Positions 1 to 8,967 of a stretch of 64,000 nt of DNA are shown piece by piece; position 1 is the stretch's first letter, and each line of letters begins with the position of its first letter. A program made the translations under genes and the position numbers. This DNA comes from Arthrobacter caoxuetaonis (lineage in GTDB: Bacteria > Actinomycetota > Actinomycetes > Actinomycetales > Micrococcaceae): assembly GCF_023921125.1 (NCBI RefSeq), contig NZ_CP099466.1, positions 3,348,001 through 3,412,000 on the forward strand. The letters are read 5' to 3'. The notes under the pieces are model-generated. The model made no database searches, was not told where the DNA came from, and saw only the letters and a program-made list of their open reading frames with translations.

Positions 1-219
1 ATTTCACAGCTTGTGGGATCAGGGGAACTGACGGCCGCAGAGGCTGGACGGATCCGTCACCTGCTGGCGGAGTGCGGGGCACGGGAGCACGCTGTCCATC
101 TGGCATCCGAACATGCACACGCCGCAGTGAAACAACTTGGGGAAGAGATTCCCGCTGGGCTTGCCGAGAGCTTGGAAAGACTCTTGTATTCCCTCATTGC
201 CGAGCTCCACTCCGTCTGA
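1..219 (+). CDS. Probable polyprenyl diphosphate synthase, C-terminal fragment
   Basis: An open frame enters from the left edge and ends in TGA at 217-219, giving about 72 residues of a C-terminus. It is a helical tail with a Gly-Ala-Arg followed by regularly spaced Ala/Leu residues, which resembles the last helices of bacterial trans-isoprenyl diphosphate synthases. The catalytic DDxxD motifs would lie outside the window, so the call rests on the tail only. If right, the gene would supply prenyl diphosphate near the UbiA-type prenyltransferase of the ebo operon at 4-11 kb, which is an inference from proximity. A GTG at 13 is internal, not a start, because the frame is open upstream of it. 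Confidence 0.5.
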   Translation: MSQLVGSGELTAAEAGRIRHLLAECGAREHAVHLASEHAHAAVKQLGEEIPAGLAESLERLLYSLIAELHSV

Positions 220-251
220 TCCCGCTTTCCGCGGGTGATGCTCCGGAGCAC

Positions 252-267
252 GTTTACTATGGGAAAC
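252..267. promoter_or_regulatory. Candidate ROK operator upstream of ROK gene 1
   Basis: A 16-bp imperfect inverted repeat, GTTTACTATGGGAAAC, lies about 50 bp before the ROK start at 318. GTTT/AAAC arms with an AT-rich centre are typical of ROK-family sites. The autoregulatory role is inferred. Confidence 0.35.
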
Positions 268-317
268 TAGTCCGGTTCTGGCCCGTCCGCCAGAAGGACC
301 TACTACGGGGGAAGAAT

Positions 318-1535
318 ATGTCTGCCACCGCCCGCACGCATCCGGGCAGCAACCGGGATTCGAGCCGCCAGCACAACCTCTCCACCGTCCTGCGGCTCGT
401 GCACTCCACGGCTGGCATATCCCGTGCCCAGCTCACCCGGACAACCGGGCTCAACCGGTCCACGATCGCAGCACTGGTCGCCGAGCTTTCCCAGCTGGGC
501 CTGGCAGTGGAGAGCGACTTGGATACGGCACAGCTGCACGGCCGTCCGAGCATCAAGATCGACCCCAGCCCCGCCGCACTGGCCCTGGTTGTCAACCCGG
601 ACGTCGACGTCGTAAGCGTGGCCCTGGTTTCCCTGGGCGGCCACATAGTTAACACTGTCCGGTTCCACACGGTCCGGGCACCGTCCGGCGTTGAGGTGGT
701 CAACATCGTGACCGCCGTCTATTCGGGCATGCGTACTTCCCTTCCCGCAGGTCACCGGGTCATGGGCGTGGGCCTGGCAATCCCCGGGCTCGTGCGGCCC
801 GACGACGGAACGGTCATCGAAGCGCCCCACCTGGGCTGGCAGGACGAGCCGCTGAGCTCCCGTCTTGGGGAAGCGCTGGGACTGCCGGTGTTCACAGCGA
901 ACGACGCCGTTGTGGGGGCCCGCGCCCAGGCCGCGTTTGGTGCCGGGCGGGGCGTGGCCGACCTGGTGTATCTCTACGGCGGTGCCAGCGGCATCGGCGG
1001 GGGTGTCATCAGTGACGGACGCCTGATCCGGGGGGCGGCAGGGTTTGCCGGGCAGCTGGGCCACACGCACGTACGTACCGGCGGCACCTCCTGTACCTGC
1101 GGTTCCTCCGGCTGCCTGGAAGCCGAGGTCACCCGGGCTGCCCTGATCGAGGCAGTTGGACTGCCCTCCGGGGAAATCGAAAACCTTGAGGAAGTCCTCC
1201 TGGAGAAGCTTCAGGACGGGTCCGCCAACGATAAGCTCCGCGCCGTCATCGCCCACCAGATCGGTTTGCTGGCCGTGGGACTGAAAACGGTGATGAGCCT
1301 CCTCAACCCCTCGGTTATTGTCCTGGGCGGGTTCCTCCGCATCCTGGTGCGCGCGGCACCCGGCGCTTTGGAGGAAGCCCTCGCGGACTGCGGAACCCGT
1401 GGACCCTGGAAAGACGTGAGAATCGAACTTGCCCCGCTGGGGGACGACCCCATCCTCATAGGTGCCGCGGAGCTGGTTTTTGAGCCGCTTCTCTCAGACC
1501 CGGCAGGTTTCCTCCAACGGCCTGCCGACGAATAG
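318..1535 (+). CDS. ROK family transcriptional regulator 1
   Basis: A 405-residue NagC/XylR-type repressor. The N-terminus (about residues 15-70) carries a winged helix-turn-helix (SRAQLTRTTGLNRSTIAALV). The rest is the ROK sugar-kinase-like fold with a GH motif (GQLGHTHVRTGG) and the zinc-binding CTCGSSGCLE. The phosphate-binding loop that should read DxGxT is degenerate (NPDVDVVSVAL), so it is probably a sensor without kinase activity. ATG 318 is chosen because GGGGGAAG precedes it; the frame is open further upstream but without ROK similarity. The gene lies between the polyprenyl synthase tail and the convergent sugar dehydrogenase, so it probably controls local sugar genes. The ligand is unknown. 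Confidence 0.9.
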   Translation: MSATARTHPGSNRDSSRQHNLSTVLRLVHSTAGISRAQLTRTTGLNRSTIAALVAELSQLGLAVESDLDTAQLHGRPSIKIDPSPAALALVVNPDVDVVSVALVSLGGHIVNTVRFHTVRAPSGVEVVNIVTAVYSGMRTSLPAGHRVMGVGLAIPGLVRPDDGTVIEAPHLGWQDEPLSSRLGEALGLPVFTANDAVVGARAQAAFGAGRGVADLVYLYGGASGIGGGVISDGRLIRGAAGFAGQLGHTHVRTGGTSCTCGSSGCLEAEVTRAALIEAVGLPSGEIENLEEVLLEKLQDGSANDKLRAVIAHQIGLLAVGLKTVMSLLNPSVIVLGGFLRILVRAAPGALEEALADCGTRGPWKDVRIELAPLGDDPILIGAAELVFEPLLSDPAGFLQRPADE

Positions 1536-1547
1536 GGATTCATGGAG

Positions 1548-1590
1548 AAGGACCCTGTGCCGGTCTCCCCGCACAGGGTCCTTTCCTTTT
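1548..1590 (+). terminator. Intrinsic terminator, probably bidirectional
   Basis: A perfect 13-bp stem (AAGGACCCTGTGC pairing with GCACAGGGTCCTT) around a 10-nt loop is followed by a T-rich tail. It lies between the convergent ROK gene 1 and the sugar dehydrogenase. Confidence 0.85.
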
Positions 1591-1598
1591 GCTCGTTC

Positions 1599-3797
1599 CT
1601 AGCTGGACGGAACCAGTACTACTTCCGCAGTTCCGGTCAGCGGATCTGTGCCGGCGTCGCCGTCATCGGTGTAGGAAGCACTGAATACGCCCGACAGGTT
1701 GTCGGTGGCGGGATCATGCCCTCCAGGCACCGTGGTGGTAATGCTGCCGGTGCATCCGGTTGTGGTTGTCTGCGGGTGACCGTGGCTGTCGTGGCCCAGG
1801 ATATAGGTGACCTGGACACGCGAGCAGTCAACCGGCTGGTCATCCGTCACGCGCACTTCGTAGCTGACCGTGTCACCGAACTGGAAGGTCTGGCCGGCCA
1901 CCGGAGTCACGAACTCCACCACCGGAGCCTGGTTGCCCACTTCAATAAAGACCTCCGCGGAGGAGGACTTGCCCCGGTGCTTGCCGCCCTGGTCGGTCAC
2001 CCGGAGGCTGGCCGTATAGGTCCCGATTTGTTCATAGGTGAACGTGGGGTTCGGCAGCCGCGAGTCCACCCTTCCGTCGGAGTTGAAGTCCCATTCGTAG
2101 CGCAGCCTGTCCCCGTCGGCGTCGGTTGTGCCGGCGCTGGAGAACCGGACCGTCAGCGGTGACAAGCCCACAGTGGGAGTGCCGGATGCCACAGCAACCG
2201 GAGTGTGGTTCCCGCCCTGGCCAATGAAATCAATGCGGGACAGCTGGGCATCCGGGTTCTCGCCAAAGTACCCGTCGCCGTATTCCAGAACGTAGAGCGC
2301 ACCGTTGGGCCCGAACTCCATATCCATGGGGTTGTCCACGATGAGTGAATCGACAACATTTTCGATGGAAACCAGCTGGCCCTTCTTCATGGTCATGGCC
2401 TTGATGTAGTCACGGGTCCATTCGTACAGGAAGGACTTTCCGTTGTAGTACTCAGGCCAGGCCACGGGCGCCTTGCCCTTGGTTGCCTTCTTGTCGAAGT
2501 GGTAAACCGGACCGGCCATCGGGCCGATTCCCCCGGTCTCGAGTTCCGGGAATTCCGCCGAGGGGCCGTAGGAGTACCAGGCCTCGGGCTGGGCCACCGG
2601 AGGCAGTTCCCGCATGCCCGTGTTGTTGGGCGACTCATTGACGGGCGCTGCACAGTTGAAGGTCTCGCCGGAGGTGCCGGTGGCGAAATCGTAGTCCACG
2701 TAAGGGAGCTCAGCGGTGGCACAGTAGGGCCACCCGTAGTTGGACGGTTCAGTGACAACAGCCCATTTGCCTGTTCCTGCCGGCCCGCGGAGCGGATTGG
2801 CAGCACCTGCGTCGGGAGAATAGTCCCCGAGGAACAACTCGCCGGTCTTCCGGTTCAGTTCAATGCGGAAGGGGTTGCGCAGTCCCATCACGTAGATCTC
2901 GGGACGCGTGAGTGGTGTCCCCGGAGCGAAGAGGTTCCCCCTGGGAATGGTGTAGCCGCCGTCTTTGGTGGGGGTTATCCGAAGGACCTTGCCGCGGAGA
3001 TCATTTGTGTTGGCCGAGGAACGCTGTGCATCAAACACCGGGTTGCTGTCAGGGCGTTCGTCGATGGGAGTGTAGCCGTCGGAGGAGAAGGGATTGGTGT
3101 CATCGCCGGTGGACAGGTAAAGGTTGCCCTTGGCGTCGAAAACAATGTCTCCACCGACGTGGCAGCACATGCCGCGGTCCACGGGCACTTGCAGCATCCG
3201 CTGTTCGCTGTTCATGTCCACAGTGCTTCCATCGAACTTGAACCGTGAGAGCTGGAGGTAGCCCTTGAAGGGCTCAAAGTCTGCGGCTGTACCCGTGGCT
3301 GGGGCATCGCCTTCGTTAACGCCCGGTGTAGCGGGGTCATCGATCGGCGTGTCCAGGGGCGGGGAGTAGTACATGTAGACCCAGTTGTTGCCCTTTTTGC
3401 CGAAGTTCGGGTCAATGGCGATGCTTTGCAGGCCCTCTTCGTCGTGCTCGTACACGTCGACTGTTGCCGCCAGGGTATTCAGCCCCGTTTCCGCATCGTT
3501 TAGCCAGACCTCGCCCTGACGGGTCGTGTGCAGCACGTCGCTGTTGGGCAGCACGGCAAGGTCAACCGGTTCGCCCGGGTTGTCGTTGAGTGTTACTTTC
3601 TGGAATGCCGAGTCATGCGGAGCCAGTTGGGGCACTCCGGGCTTCGGTTTAGCCTGCGCCGGAACTGCCGCGAGGGATACGGTCATCAGCGCGGCCAATG
3701 CAAGTGCTGCACCGGCCCGCCGTGAACGCCTGGCTGAGGTTTTGGCATCCGCCTGATGCCCGGGTGATTGCGCTAACCCGCGTCTTTTGACTGTCAT
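1599..3797 (-). CDS. Exported PQQ-type sugar dehydrogenase with PKD modules
   Basis: About 732 residues. An Arg-rich N-terminus leads into a hydrophobic segment ending AVPAQA, so it is secreted; a RRSRR stretch allows but does not prove Tat export. Roughly residues 65-520 form the glucose/sorbosone dehydrogenase beta-propeller with landmarks such as GLQSIAIDPNF, GGDIVFDAKGNLYLSTGDD and MGLRNPFRIE. After it come a PKD domain (YEWDFNSDGRVD, about residues 540-620) and a second beta-sandwich region. ATG 3797 is preferred to ATG 3818 because a GA-rich stretch precedes it. It would oxidise an extracellular sugar or polyol; the substrate and cofactor are not proven. It is convergent with ROK gene 1 and downstream of the ebo operon. 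Confidence 0.85.
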   Translation of the reverse strand: MTVKRRGLAQSPGHQADAKTSARRSRRAGAALALAALMTVSLAAVPAQAKPKPGVPQLAPHDSAFQKVTLNDNPGEPVDLAVLPNSDVLHTTRQGEVWLNDAETGLNTLAATVDVYEHDEEGLQSIAIDPNFGKKGNNWVYMYYSPPLDTPIDDPATPGVNEGDAPATGTAADFEPFKGYLQLSRFKFDGSTVDMNSEQRMLQVPVDRGMCCHVGGDIVFDAKGNLYLSTGDDTNPFSSDGYTPIDERPDSNPVFDAQRSSANTNDLRGKVLRITPTKDGGYTIPRGNLFAPGTPLTRPEIYVMGLRNPFRIELNRKTGELFLGDYSPDAGAANPLRGPAGTGKWAVVTEPSNYGWPYCATAELPYVDYDFATGTSGETFNCAAPVNESPNNTGMRELPPVAQPEAWYSYGPSAEFPELETGGIGPMAGPVYHFDKKATKGKAPVAWPEYYNGKSFLYEWTRDYIKAMTMKKGQLVSIENVVDSLIVDNPMDMEFGPNGALYVLEYGDGYFGENPDAQLSRIDFIGQGGNHTPVAVASGTPTVGLSPLTVRFSSAGTTDADGDRLRYEWDFNSDGRVDSRLPNPTFTYEQIGTYTASLRVTDQGGKHRGKSSSAEVFIEVGNQAPVVEFVTPVAGQTFQFGDTVSYEVRVTDDQPVDCSRVQVTYILGHDSHGHPQTTTTGCTGSITTTVPGGHDPATDNLSGVFSASYTDDGDAGTDPLTGTAEVVLVPSS

Positions 3798-3881
3798 CGC
3801 TCTCTCTCTTCTCGCCATTGAGGACCCGGACCAGTCGGTGTCAGGTCAGATAGAACGCTAATTGAGGCCTTGGGGAACCGC

Positions 3882-3914
3882 TAGTGGTTTGAAAAAACAA
3901 AGCCCCCCTATCTA
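3882..3914. promoter_or_regulatory. Conserved 33-bp element upstream of the sugar dehydrogenase
   Basis: An AT-rich element beginning TAGTGGTTTGAAAAAACAAA and ending TATCTA. About 25 of 33 positions match a second copy at 12818-12850 upstream of the Tat-exported isomerase. The core GTTTN(5-6)AACAAA resembles ROK-type half-sites. It lies 85 bp before the dehydrogenase start. Confidence 0.45.
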
Positions 3915-3988
3915 AAAACTTTTTTGGACTCCTGCGAAATAGAGGCGCACAGAGATGGCCCCACGGGGGCTTGCAGGGCCCGTTAGTA

Positions 3989-4010
3989 TTTTGTTGTTCA
4001 AGAAACAAAA
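3989..4010. promoter_or_regulatory. TTTTGTT-N8-AACAAAA inverted repeat
   Basis: Perfect 7-bp arms around an 8-nt spacer lie between the end of the ebo operon (4023) and the sugar dehydrogenase start (3797). It has ROK-operator character and is a third related site near the PQQ gene. Its function is inferred. Confidence 0.45.
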
Positions 4011-4022
4011 GTCAGGTGAGGG

Positions 4023-5423
4023 TCACTCCGGAAGCCCCTGGGTCTGCAGGACGAGCGACTTCACCGCCGCTGCCGGAATCGGTTTTCCGACGCGGATCAG
4101 TTCTTCGGCAAACGGAGGCATCGCCGGCTCGGAGGAGATAACCAGCGGAGTGCTTTCCCGGGATCCGGGAAGCCTGCCGTGGGTACCACGCACGTGGCTG
4201 GCGTCGAGGGGCACCGTGCTCATGGCGTAGCGCAGTCCCGCCTTTTTTCGCACCAGGTTCAGGCCGGCCTTGGCCTTTGCCAGTTTGTCCGCAGGGTTGA
4301 AGAAGAGTTCGCTCGGGTCGTACCCGGGCTTTCTGTGGATATCCACCCCGCGGGCGTACTCGGGCGCACGGGAGTCATCGAGCCAGAAATAGTAGGTGAA
4401 CCATGCTCCGGGTTCGGCAATCACCACAAGCTCGCCGGACCGCTCGTGGTCCAGTCCGTACTTCGCCTGGGCGCTCCGATCCAGTACTTCGTCAACTCCC
4501 CTGGTTTCCCTGAGTATTTCCGCTGTCCGGGCGACGTCGGCGGGGTCAGCAACGTAGACATGCGCCACCTGGTGGTCTGCAACTGCAAAGGCCCGGGATG
4601 TCCAGGTATCCAGTTGCTCCTTCCCGTCCTGCACATAGACCTCCAGCAGGCCTTCCCGGCGCAGGACACGGTTGATGTCCACCGGCAGGTTCGCCTCTTC
4701 AATGCCGTACTCCGCTACGGCAATTACCGCGTAGCCGCGGGACTGGGCCTCCTGCAGCAGCGGAACCAGCGCGGCGTCGAGTTCGGCAGCTGCGCCGGCT
4801 GCCCGCGGATGGCTGGGCCCAAAGCGCTGCAGATCGTAATCGAGGTGCGGCAGGTACGCCATGAGGAGCTCAGGCGCCTGCGTCCGCATGATGTGTCTTG
4901 TCGACTCGGCAATCCATTGCGTCGAGGCAATGGCCGCTGTCGGTCCCCAGTATTGGAACAGCGGAAACTCACCGAATCTGGACACCAGCTCATCATGCAG
5001 TTCCGGGGGACGGATGTACGCGTCGGGCGATTTCCTGCCGTCTGCGTGGTAGATCGGCCGGGGAGTCACCGTCAGGTCCGTCGACATGCCCATCGCGTAC
5101 CACCAGCAGACGTTGCCCGCACGGTAGTCCGGTTCCTTGCGGCGGGCGCTCTCCCAGATCTTCTCTCCGCTGACCAGCTTGTTGTGCTGGCGCCAGAGGA
5201 ACACCTCACCCAGTTCACGGAAATACCAGCCGTTGCCAACAATCCCGTGTTCAGACGGCGGCAGGCCGGTGAGCATGGTGGACTGGACAGTGCAGGTGAC
5301 AGCCGGAAGGACGGTGGCCAGTTCCGAAGACCAGCCGGCAGCAGCGAGTTTGGACAAGTTGGGCATATCCCGCAGCGACTGTCCCGTGAGTCCCACGATG
5401 TCGAGCAGCAGTACCGGTTTCAA
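4023..5423 (-). CDS. eboF: EboF-type nucleotide pyrophosphatase/phosphodiesterase
   Basis: 466 residues of the alkaline phosphatase superfamily, NPP branch. An N-terminal metal Asp (LLLDIVGLT) and the Thr nucleophile region (LPAVTCTVQSTMLTG) are visible, as are LPHLDYDLQRFGP and a C-terminal HGRLPGS. The usual DHGM of the second metal site reads AEYGIEE, so metal binding differs from canonical NPPs. No signal peptide is visible. It is the last gene of the ebo operon, 33 bp after eboE. Family knowledge: EboF is the phosphodiesterase-like member of the six-gene ebo locus. Its substrate is unknown; hydrolysis of a phosphodiester on a prenylated intermediate is my inference. Confidence 0.8.
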   Translation of the reverse strand: MKPVLLLDIVGLTGQSLRDMPNLSKLAAAGWSSELATVLPAVTCTVQSTMLTGLPPSEHGIVGNGWYFRELGEVFLWRQHNKLVSGEKIWESARRKEPDYRAGNVCWWYAMGMSTDLTVTPRPIYHADGRKSPDAYIRPPELHDELVSRFGEFPLFQYWGPTAAIASTQWIAESTRHIMRTQAPELLMAYLPHLDYDLQRFGPSHPRAAGAAAELDAALVPLLQEAQSRGYAVIAVAEYGIEEANLPVDINRVLRREGLLEVYVQDGKEQLDTWTSRAFAVADHQVAHVYVADPADVARTAEILRETRGVDEVLDRSAQAKYGLDHERSGELVVIAEPGAWFTYYFWLDDSRAPEYARGVDIHRKPGYDPSELFFNPADKLAKAKAGLNLVRKKAGLRYAMSTVPLDASHVRGTHGRLPGSRESTPLVISSEPAMPPFAEELIRVGKPIPAAAVKSLVLQTQGLPE

Positions 5424-5456
5424 GGCTCTCCTTAGGTGTTGGGCAACGCTCCGGTG

Positions 5457-6581
5457 TCAGGACGGAGCGGGAGCCAGCAGGTGGGATTCCGCCCAGGCGA
5501 TCTCCCCGGCTATCCCTTCGACGAGGTCGGTGTGTCTTCCGGGCAGGACGCTCCAGGTGTAGGTCTCTATGTCCAAGTGCACGTCCCGGGCATACGGCAG
5601 CGTGCTGACTTCAGCCACAGCGGCTTCGAGTACATCCGCCGTCGTCTCCAGTGGCTGCGCCGGTACCAAGTGCAGCGGCATGTGGAAATGGACTCGCCAA
5701 GGGCCCCTGCCCGGCAGCTCGCCCAGGGCTTGCGGCAGGTCATCTGCCGTCAGGACGGTTCCATCGCTTTCCAGTTCCCGGACCTGGTGAAGGTACCGAG
5801 GTTCCGCGAAGGCTTCGAGCGCACGGCGGGCGGCCGGTCCCGAGGGCCCGGCTACGTGCAATGCGGCCGACGCCTGGACCTTCACGATTCGCAGGCCTGC
5901 TGCGCCGACACCGCGAACTGCCGCAGCCGGGTCCGCAAAAGATACGGCCAGATGGCAGGTGTCTATGCACAGGCCGATGAAATCGGGATCGATGCCCCTG
6001 GGAATTCCTGCTGCCAGCCAGGCTGTAACATCCGAGACCGTGTCCAGAACGCACCCCGGCTCCGGCTCCACCGCTATCCGGACCGTCTTCCCGGTGCACT
6101 CCTTGAGCGTTCTCAGGGCTGCGGACAGCGCCGCGAACGCAACGGTGGCCGCCTCGTCGTCGTCGTTCGTCCATGGATCACGCCAGGCCAACGGCAGCGT
6201 GGAGATAGACCCGGGAACGCCGTCGGGAAGCAGTGCGGCGAGGACGTTGGCGCAGTCCAGCGTGTACTGGAGCCGCTCGCGCTGAGCCCAGGTGGGGAGG
6301 TAGACGTCTGTCTTGACCACGTCGTTGTGGAACCCGCCGTAAGGAAAGGCATTAAGGGTATGGATTTGCAGCCCCTGCTCGGACAGGACCTCCCGAAGCA
6401 GCGCCAGGTCGGCATCACTGCCCGCCAAACGGCTTGCCAGCACTGCAGGCAGCCACAGCCCCACGCCCAGGACTTCCAGCCCGGTGCGGCGGCGGATCGG
6501 ACCGGCGTATTCGCGGAGCTGCCGGATTACCCCGTCAAGGTCTTCGGCCGGATGCACGTTGGTGCAGTAGGAAAGCTGCAT
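5457..6581 (-). CDS. eboE: EboE, xylose-isomerase-like TIM-barrel metabolite traffic protein
   Basis: 374 residues. TIM-barrel (AP endonuclease 2/sugar isomerase fold) metal motifs are VEPEPGCVLDT, LCIDTCHLAVSF, HFHMPLH and DIETYTW. The start ATG at 6581 overlaps the TGA of the preceding TatD gene (TGATG), implying translational coupling; the frame upstream of it has no domain content. Members of this family are annotated as metabolite traffic protein EboE. In the cyanobacterium Nostoc the ebo genes are needed to bring scytonemin monomers to the periplasm. The reaction of EboE itself is not known. Confidence 0.85.
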   Translation of the reverse strand: MQLSYCTNVHPAEDLDGVIRQLREYAGPIRRRTGLEVLGVGLWLPAVLASRLAGSDADLALLREVLSEQGLQIHTLNAFPYGGFHNDVVKTDVYLPTWAQRERLQYTLDCANVLAALLPDGVPGSISTLPLAWRDPWTNDDDEAATVAFAALSAALRTLKECTGKTVRIAVEPEPGCVLDTVSDVTAWLAAGIPRGIDPDFIGLCIDTCHLAVSFADPAAAVRGVGAAGLRIVKVQASAALHVAGPSGPAARRALEAFAEPRYLHQVRELESDGTVLTADDLPQALGELPGRGPWRVHFHMPLHLVPAQPLETTADVLEAAVAEVSTLPYARDVHLDIETYTWSVLPGRHTDLVEGIAGEIAWAESHLLAPAPS

Positions 6582-7459
6582 CAGGCCCGGACCCCCCGCA
6601 GCAGCGAGTTGCCTTCGAAGGTGGCTCCGGCTCCCCCGAGTTCCTCCCCGTCGAAGCCGGGGATCGGGTCCAGGATCAACGCACCGCTTTGACCGTAGAA
6701 GTCCACCGGATTCTGCCAAAGGACACGGTCGACGTCGTCCGCCGAGAAACCGCCCGTGAGCATGGCCTTCGCTGTGCTCACCGTCTTGAGCGGATCGGAT
6801 TTGCCCCAGTCTGCAGCGGAGTTGACCAGGACTTTCTCGGTTCCGTACTCGTGGAGGATTGCGACCAGGCGTTCCTCGTCCATTTTTGTATCCGGGTAAA
6901 TGGAGAACCCCATCCAGGCACCTGCGTCCTTCACCATGGCAACGTTCGTCTCGTTGAGGTGGTCCACTACCACCATGGACGGGTCAACGCGCGACTCCCG
7001 GACAATGTCCAGGGTCCGCTGCGTGCCGCGGAGCTTCTCCCGGTGCGGGGTGTGCACCAGCGCCGGGAGGCTGAATTCGGCGGCCAGCTCCAACTGCCGG
7101 CTGAATGCCCTGTCCTCGGCCGGCGTCATGGAATCAAAGCCAATCTCTCCCACGGCGACTACGCCTTCTTTGCCCAGGTACCGCGGAATCTCCTCCAGCA
7201 CGGGCACGCATCTGGGATCGTTGGCTTCCTTGGGGTTCAGGGCGATGGTTGCGTGGTGCCGGATTCCGTACTGCGCTGCCCGGAACCGTTCCCAGCCCAG
7301 CAGGGCATCAAAGTAGTCGATGAAGGATCCGACGCTGGTCCGCGGCTGGCCCAGCCAGAAGGCCGGCTCAACCAGTGCCCGCACTCCGGCTTCATACATT
7401 GCGGCGTAGTCGTCGGTCGTGCGGCTGGTCATATGGATGTGCGGGTCGAAGATTCGCAT
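6581..7459 (-). CDS. eboB: EboB, TatD-like metal-dependent hydrolase
   Basis: 292 residues of the amidohydrolase/TatD superfamily. Metal-ligand candidates are DPHIHM at the N-terminus, GEIGFDS, LVHTPHREK, VVVDHLNETN and the C-terminal NSAADWG. It starts 2 bp after the stop of the upstream EboA fusion and overlaps the eboE start. EboB is the TatD-like member of the ebo locus. Unlike true TatD nucleases, its substrate here is probably a small metabolite rather than DNA, which is an inference from context. Confidence 0.85.
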   Translation of the reverse strand: MRIFDPHIHMTSRTTDDYAAMYEAGVRALVEPAFWLGQPRTSVGSFIDYFDALLGWERFRAAQYGIRHHATIALNPKEANDPRCVPVLEEIPRYLGKEGVVAVGEIGFDSMTPAEDRAFSRQLELAAEFSLPALVHTPHREKLRGTQRTLDIVRESRVDPSMVVVDHLNETNVAMVKDAGAWMGFSIYPDTKMDEERLVAILHEYGTEKVLVNSAADWGKSDPLKTVSTAKAMLTGGFSADDVDRVLWQNPVDFYGQSGALILDPIPGFDGEELGGAGATFEGNSLLRGVRA

Positions 7460-7461
7460 GG

Positions 7462-8967
7462 CTAGGACTCCTTCAGGGAGGTGGTGGGGCTGGCTTCGGT
7501 GCGCAGCAGGAGGCCGACGTCGTCCGGCACTGGACGTCCCGCTGCCTGCCGTTCGGCAGCGAAATCGGCGGCCATGCGCGCCAGTTCGTCGTCGGCCCGG
7601 TCGTTGAGGTCGGTCACGGCGGCAAGGCTGACCCCCATGAAAATGAGTTTCAGGACGGCGTGCCGCCAGTTGTGCTGGTCAAGGTGGGCGGCAGCGAAGG
7701 GTCCGGCGGCGGCTGCAACCAGTCCGGTCTCGTTGGTCCGGAGCGCCTCCGCCGTCATCTGCAGACCCGCCGCGACCACCGGAGCCGGAAGATCAGGCTC
7801 ATGGATGGCAAGGGAGCCGAGCCCCCTGAGCACGCCGCGCCGCTCCGCGGAGTCTCCCCCGCTGTAGAGCGAAAGCAGCGTCTCTGCCAGCTGCCCGGGA
7901 GAAAGGAACCCCGCCAACCGCCGAAGGAGCTCACCGCGGGCGTAGTCGCTCCTGTTGCCGTGGAGGACCGCCGTCGGATCAGTGGCAGGATGCAGCGGAC
8001 TGCGGCCAACGCTGCGGCCGGCTGCCGCGAAGACTGCGGGCAGGGCGGCGGGGTCCGCGGCGATCCGGGCCACCGCCTGCTGCAGCCACTGTTCCGCCAC
8101 ACGTTCTGCCTGCACGTCCTGCCAGGCAGACTGCAGCGCAGCCATGCTCCGGACAGCCAGTCCCGGCGCATCAAAGGAATGCCGGGGAAGTTCGACGGCG
8201 GCCACTCCGCGGTAATCCAGTTCCGTGAGAGTGGCCAGGGCCAGCGGAACGTCGACTTCTCCCTCGCCGAACGGAAGGTGCTCATGGGCAACGGACCGCA
8301 TGTCATCGAGCTGGACGTTGGCCAGCAGCGGTCCGGCGTCCATCAGTGCGCCCCGCACTCCGCCCGGTTCCACTACTACGCAGTGTCCTATGTCCACGGT
8401 CAGCCGGAGACCTTCCGGATCGCCGAGCCGGGACCGAAGCTCAAGCGCGTCAGCGACCGTCTCCACGAACATGCCGGGTTCCGGTTCAAGTGCGAGCAGG
8501 ACACCCTTCTCCGAGGCATGGCCCAGCACCTGGGCCACCCGTGTTTCCAGCCGGTGCCAGCCCGTCTCAGGACTGGTGCCGAGCGGCAGTATGCCGGAGA
8601 AAAAGGAGACGCATTCGGCGTTCAGCGCCGCTGCGATATCTACCGCCCGGTGCAGGAAGTCGACCCGGACTGCGGCTTCTTCGTCCACAAGGGCCGGCCG
8701 GTGCTTTTCCCGGGGGTTGAGGAGGAACCGGGTACCGGTTTCGATGACCACCCGAAGATCGAGTTCCTCGAGCCGGCTGCGCAGCGTGCTGAGACGGGCC
8801 TCCAGGTCCGGGGCGAACGGGTCCAGGTGCGGATGGCCGAGGGTCATGGCCACAGCGCCGTAGCCGAATTCGTGCAGCAGCTCCAGCACCTCCGGCAACG
8901 GATGGTCCGTGAAACCGTTGGTGCCGTAGCCGATGCTGAACGGCGGTGCGGACGGTGCGGTGGTCAT
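7462..8967 (-). CDS. eboA: Fusion of a TIM-barrel sugar isomerase/epimerase domain and EboA
   Basis: 501 residues. Residues 1-275 are a xylose-isomerase-like barrel with LALEPEPGMFVETV, LTVDIGHCVVVEPGG and an HEHLPFGEGEVD loop. Residues about 285-490 match EboA, with its hallmark C-terminal block (LKLIFMGVSLAAV, then RMAADFAAER and GRPVPDD). EboA is normally free-standing, so this is a fusion. ATG 8967 overlaps the prenyltransferase stop (ATGA). The barrel is distinct from the EboE barrel, so the operon encodes two such folds. EboA has no known enzymatic activity. Confidence 0.87.
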   Translation of the reverse strand: MTTAPSAPPFSIGYGTNGFTDHPLPEVLELLHEFGYGAVAMTLGHPHLDPFAPDLEARLSTLRSRLEELDLRVVIETGTRFLLNPREKHRPALVDEEAAVRVDFLHRAVDIAAALNAECVSFFSGILPLGTSPETGWHRLETRVAQVLGHASEKGVLLALEPEPGMFVETVADALELRSRLGDPEGLRLTVDIGHCVVVEPGGVRGALMDAGPLLANVQLDDMRSVAHEHLPFGEGEVDVPLALATLTELDYRGVAAVELPRHSFDAPGLAVRSMAALQSAWQDVQAERVAEQWLQQAVARIAADPAALPAVFAAAGRSVGRSPLHPATDPTAVLHGNRSDYARGELLRRLAGFLSPGQLAETLLSLYSGGDSAERRGVLRGLGSLAIHEPDLPAPVVAAGLQMTAEALRTNETGLVAAAAGPFAAAHLDQHNWRHAVLKLIFMGVSLAAVTDLNDRADDELARMAADFAAERQAAGRPVPDDVGLLLRTEASPTTSLKES

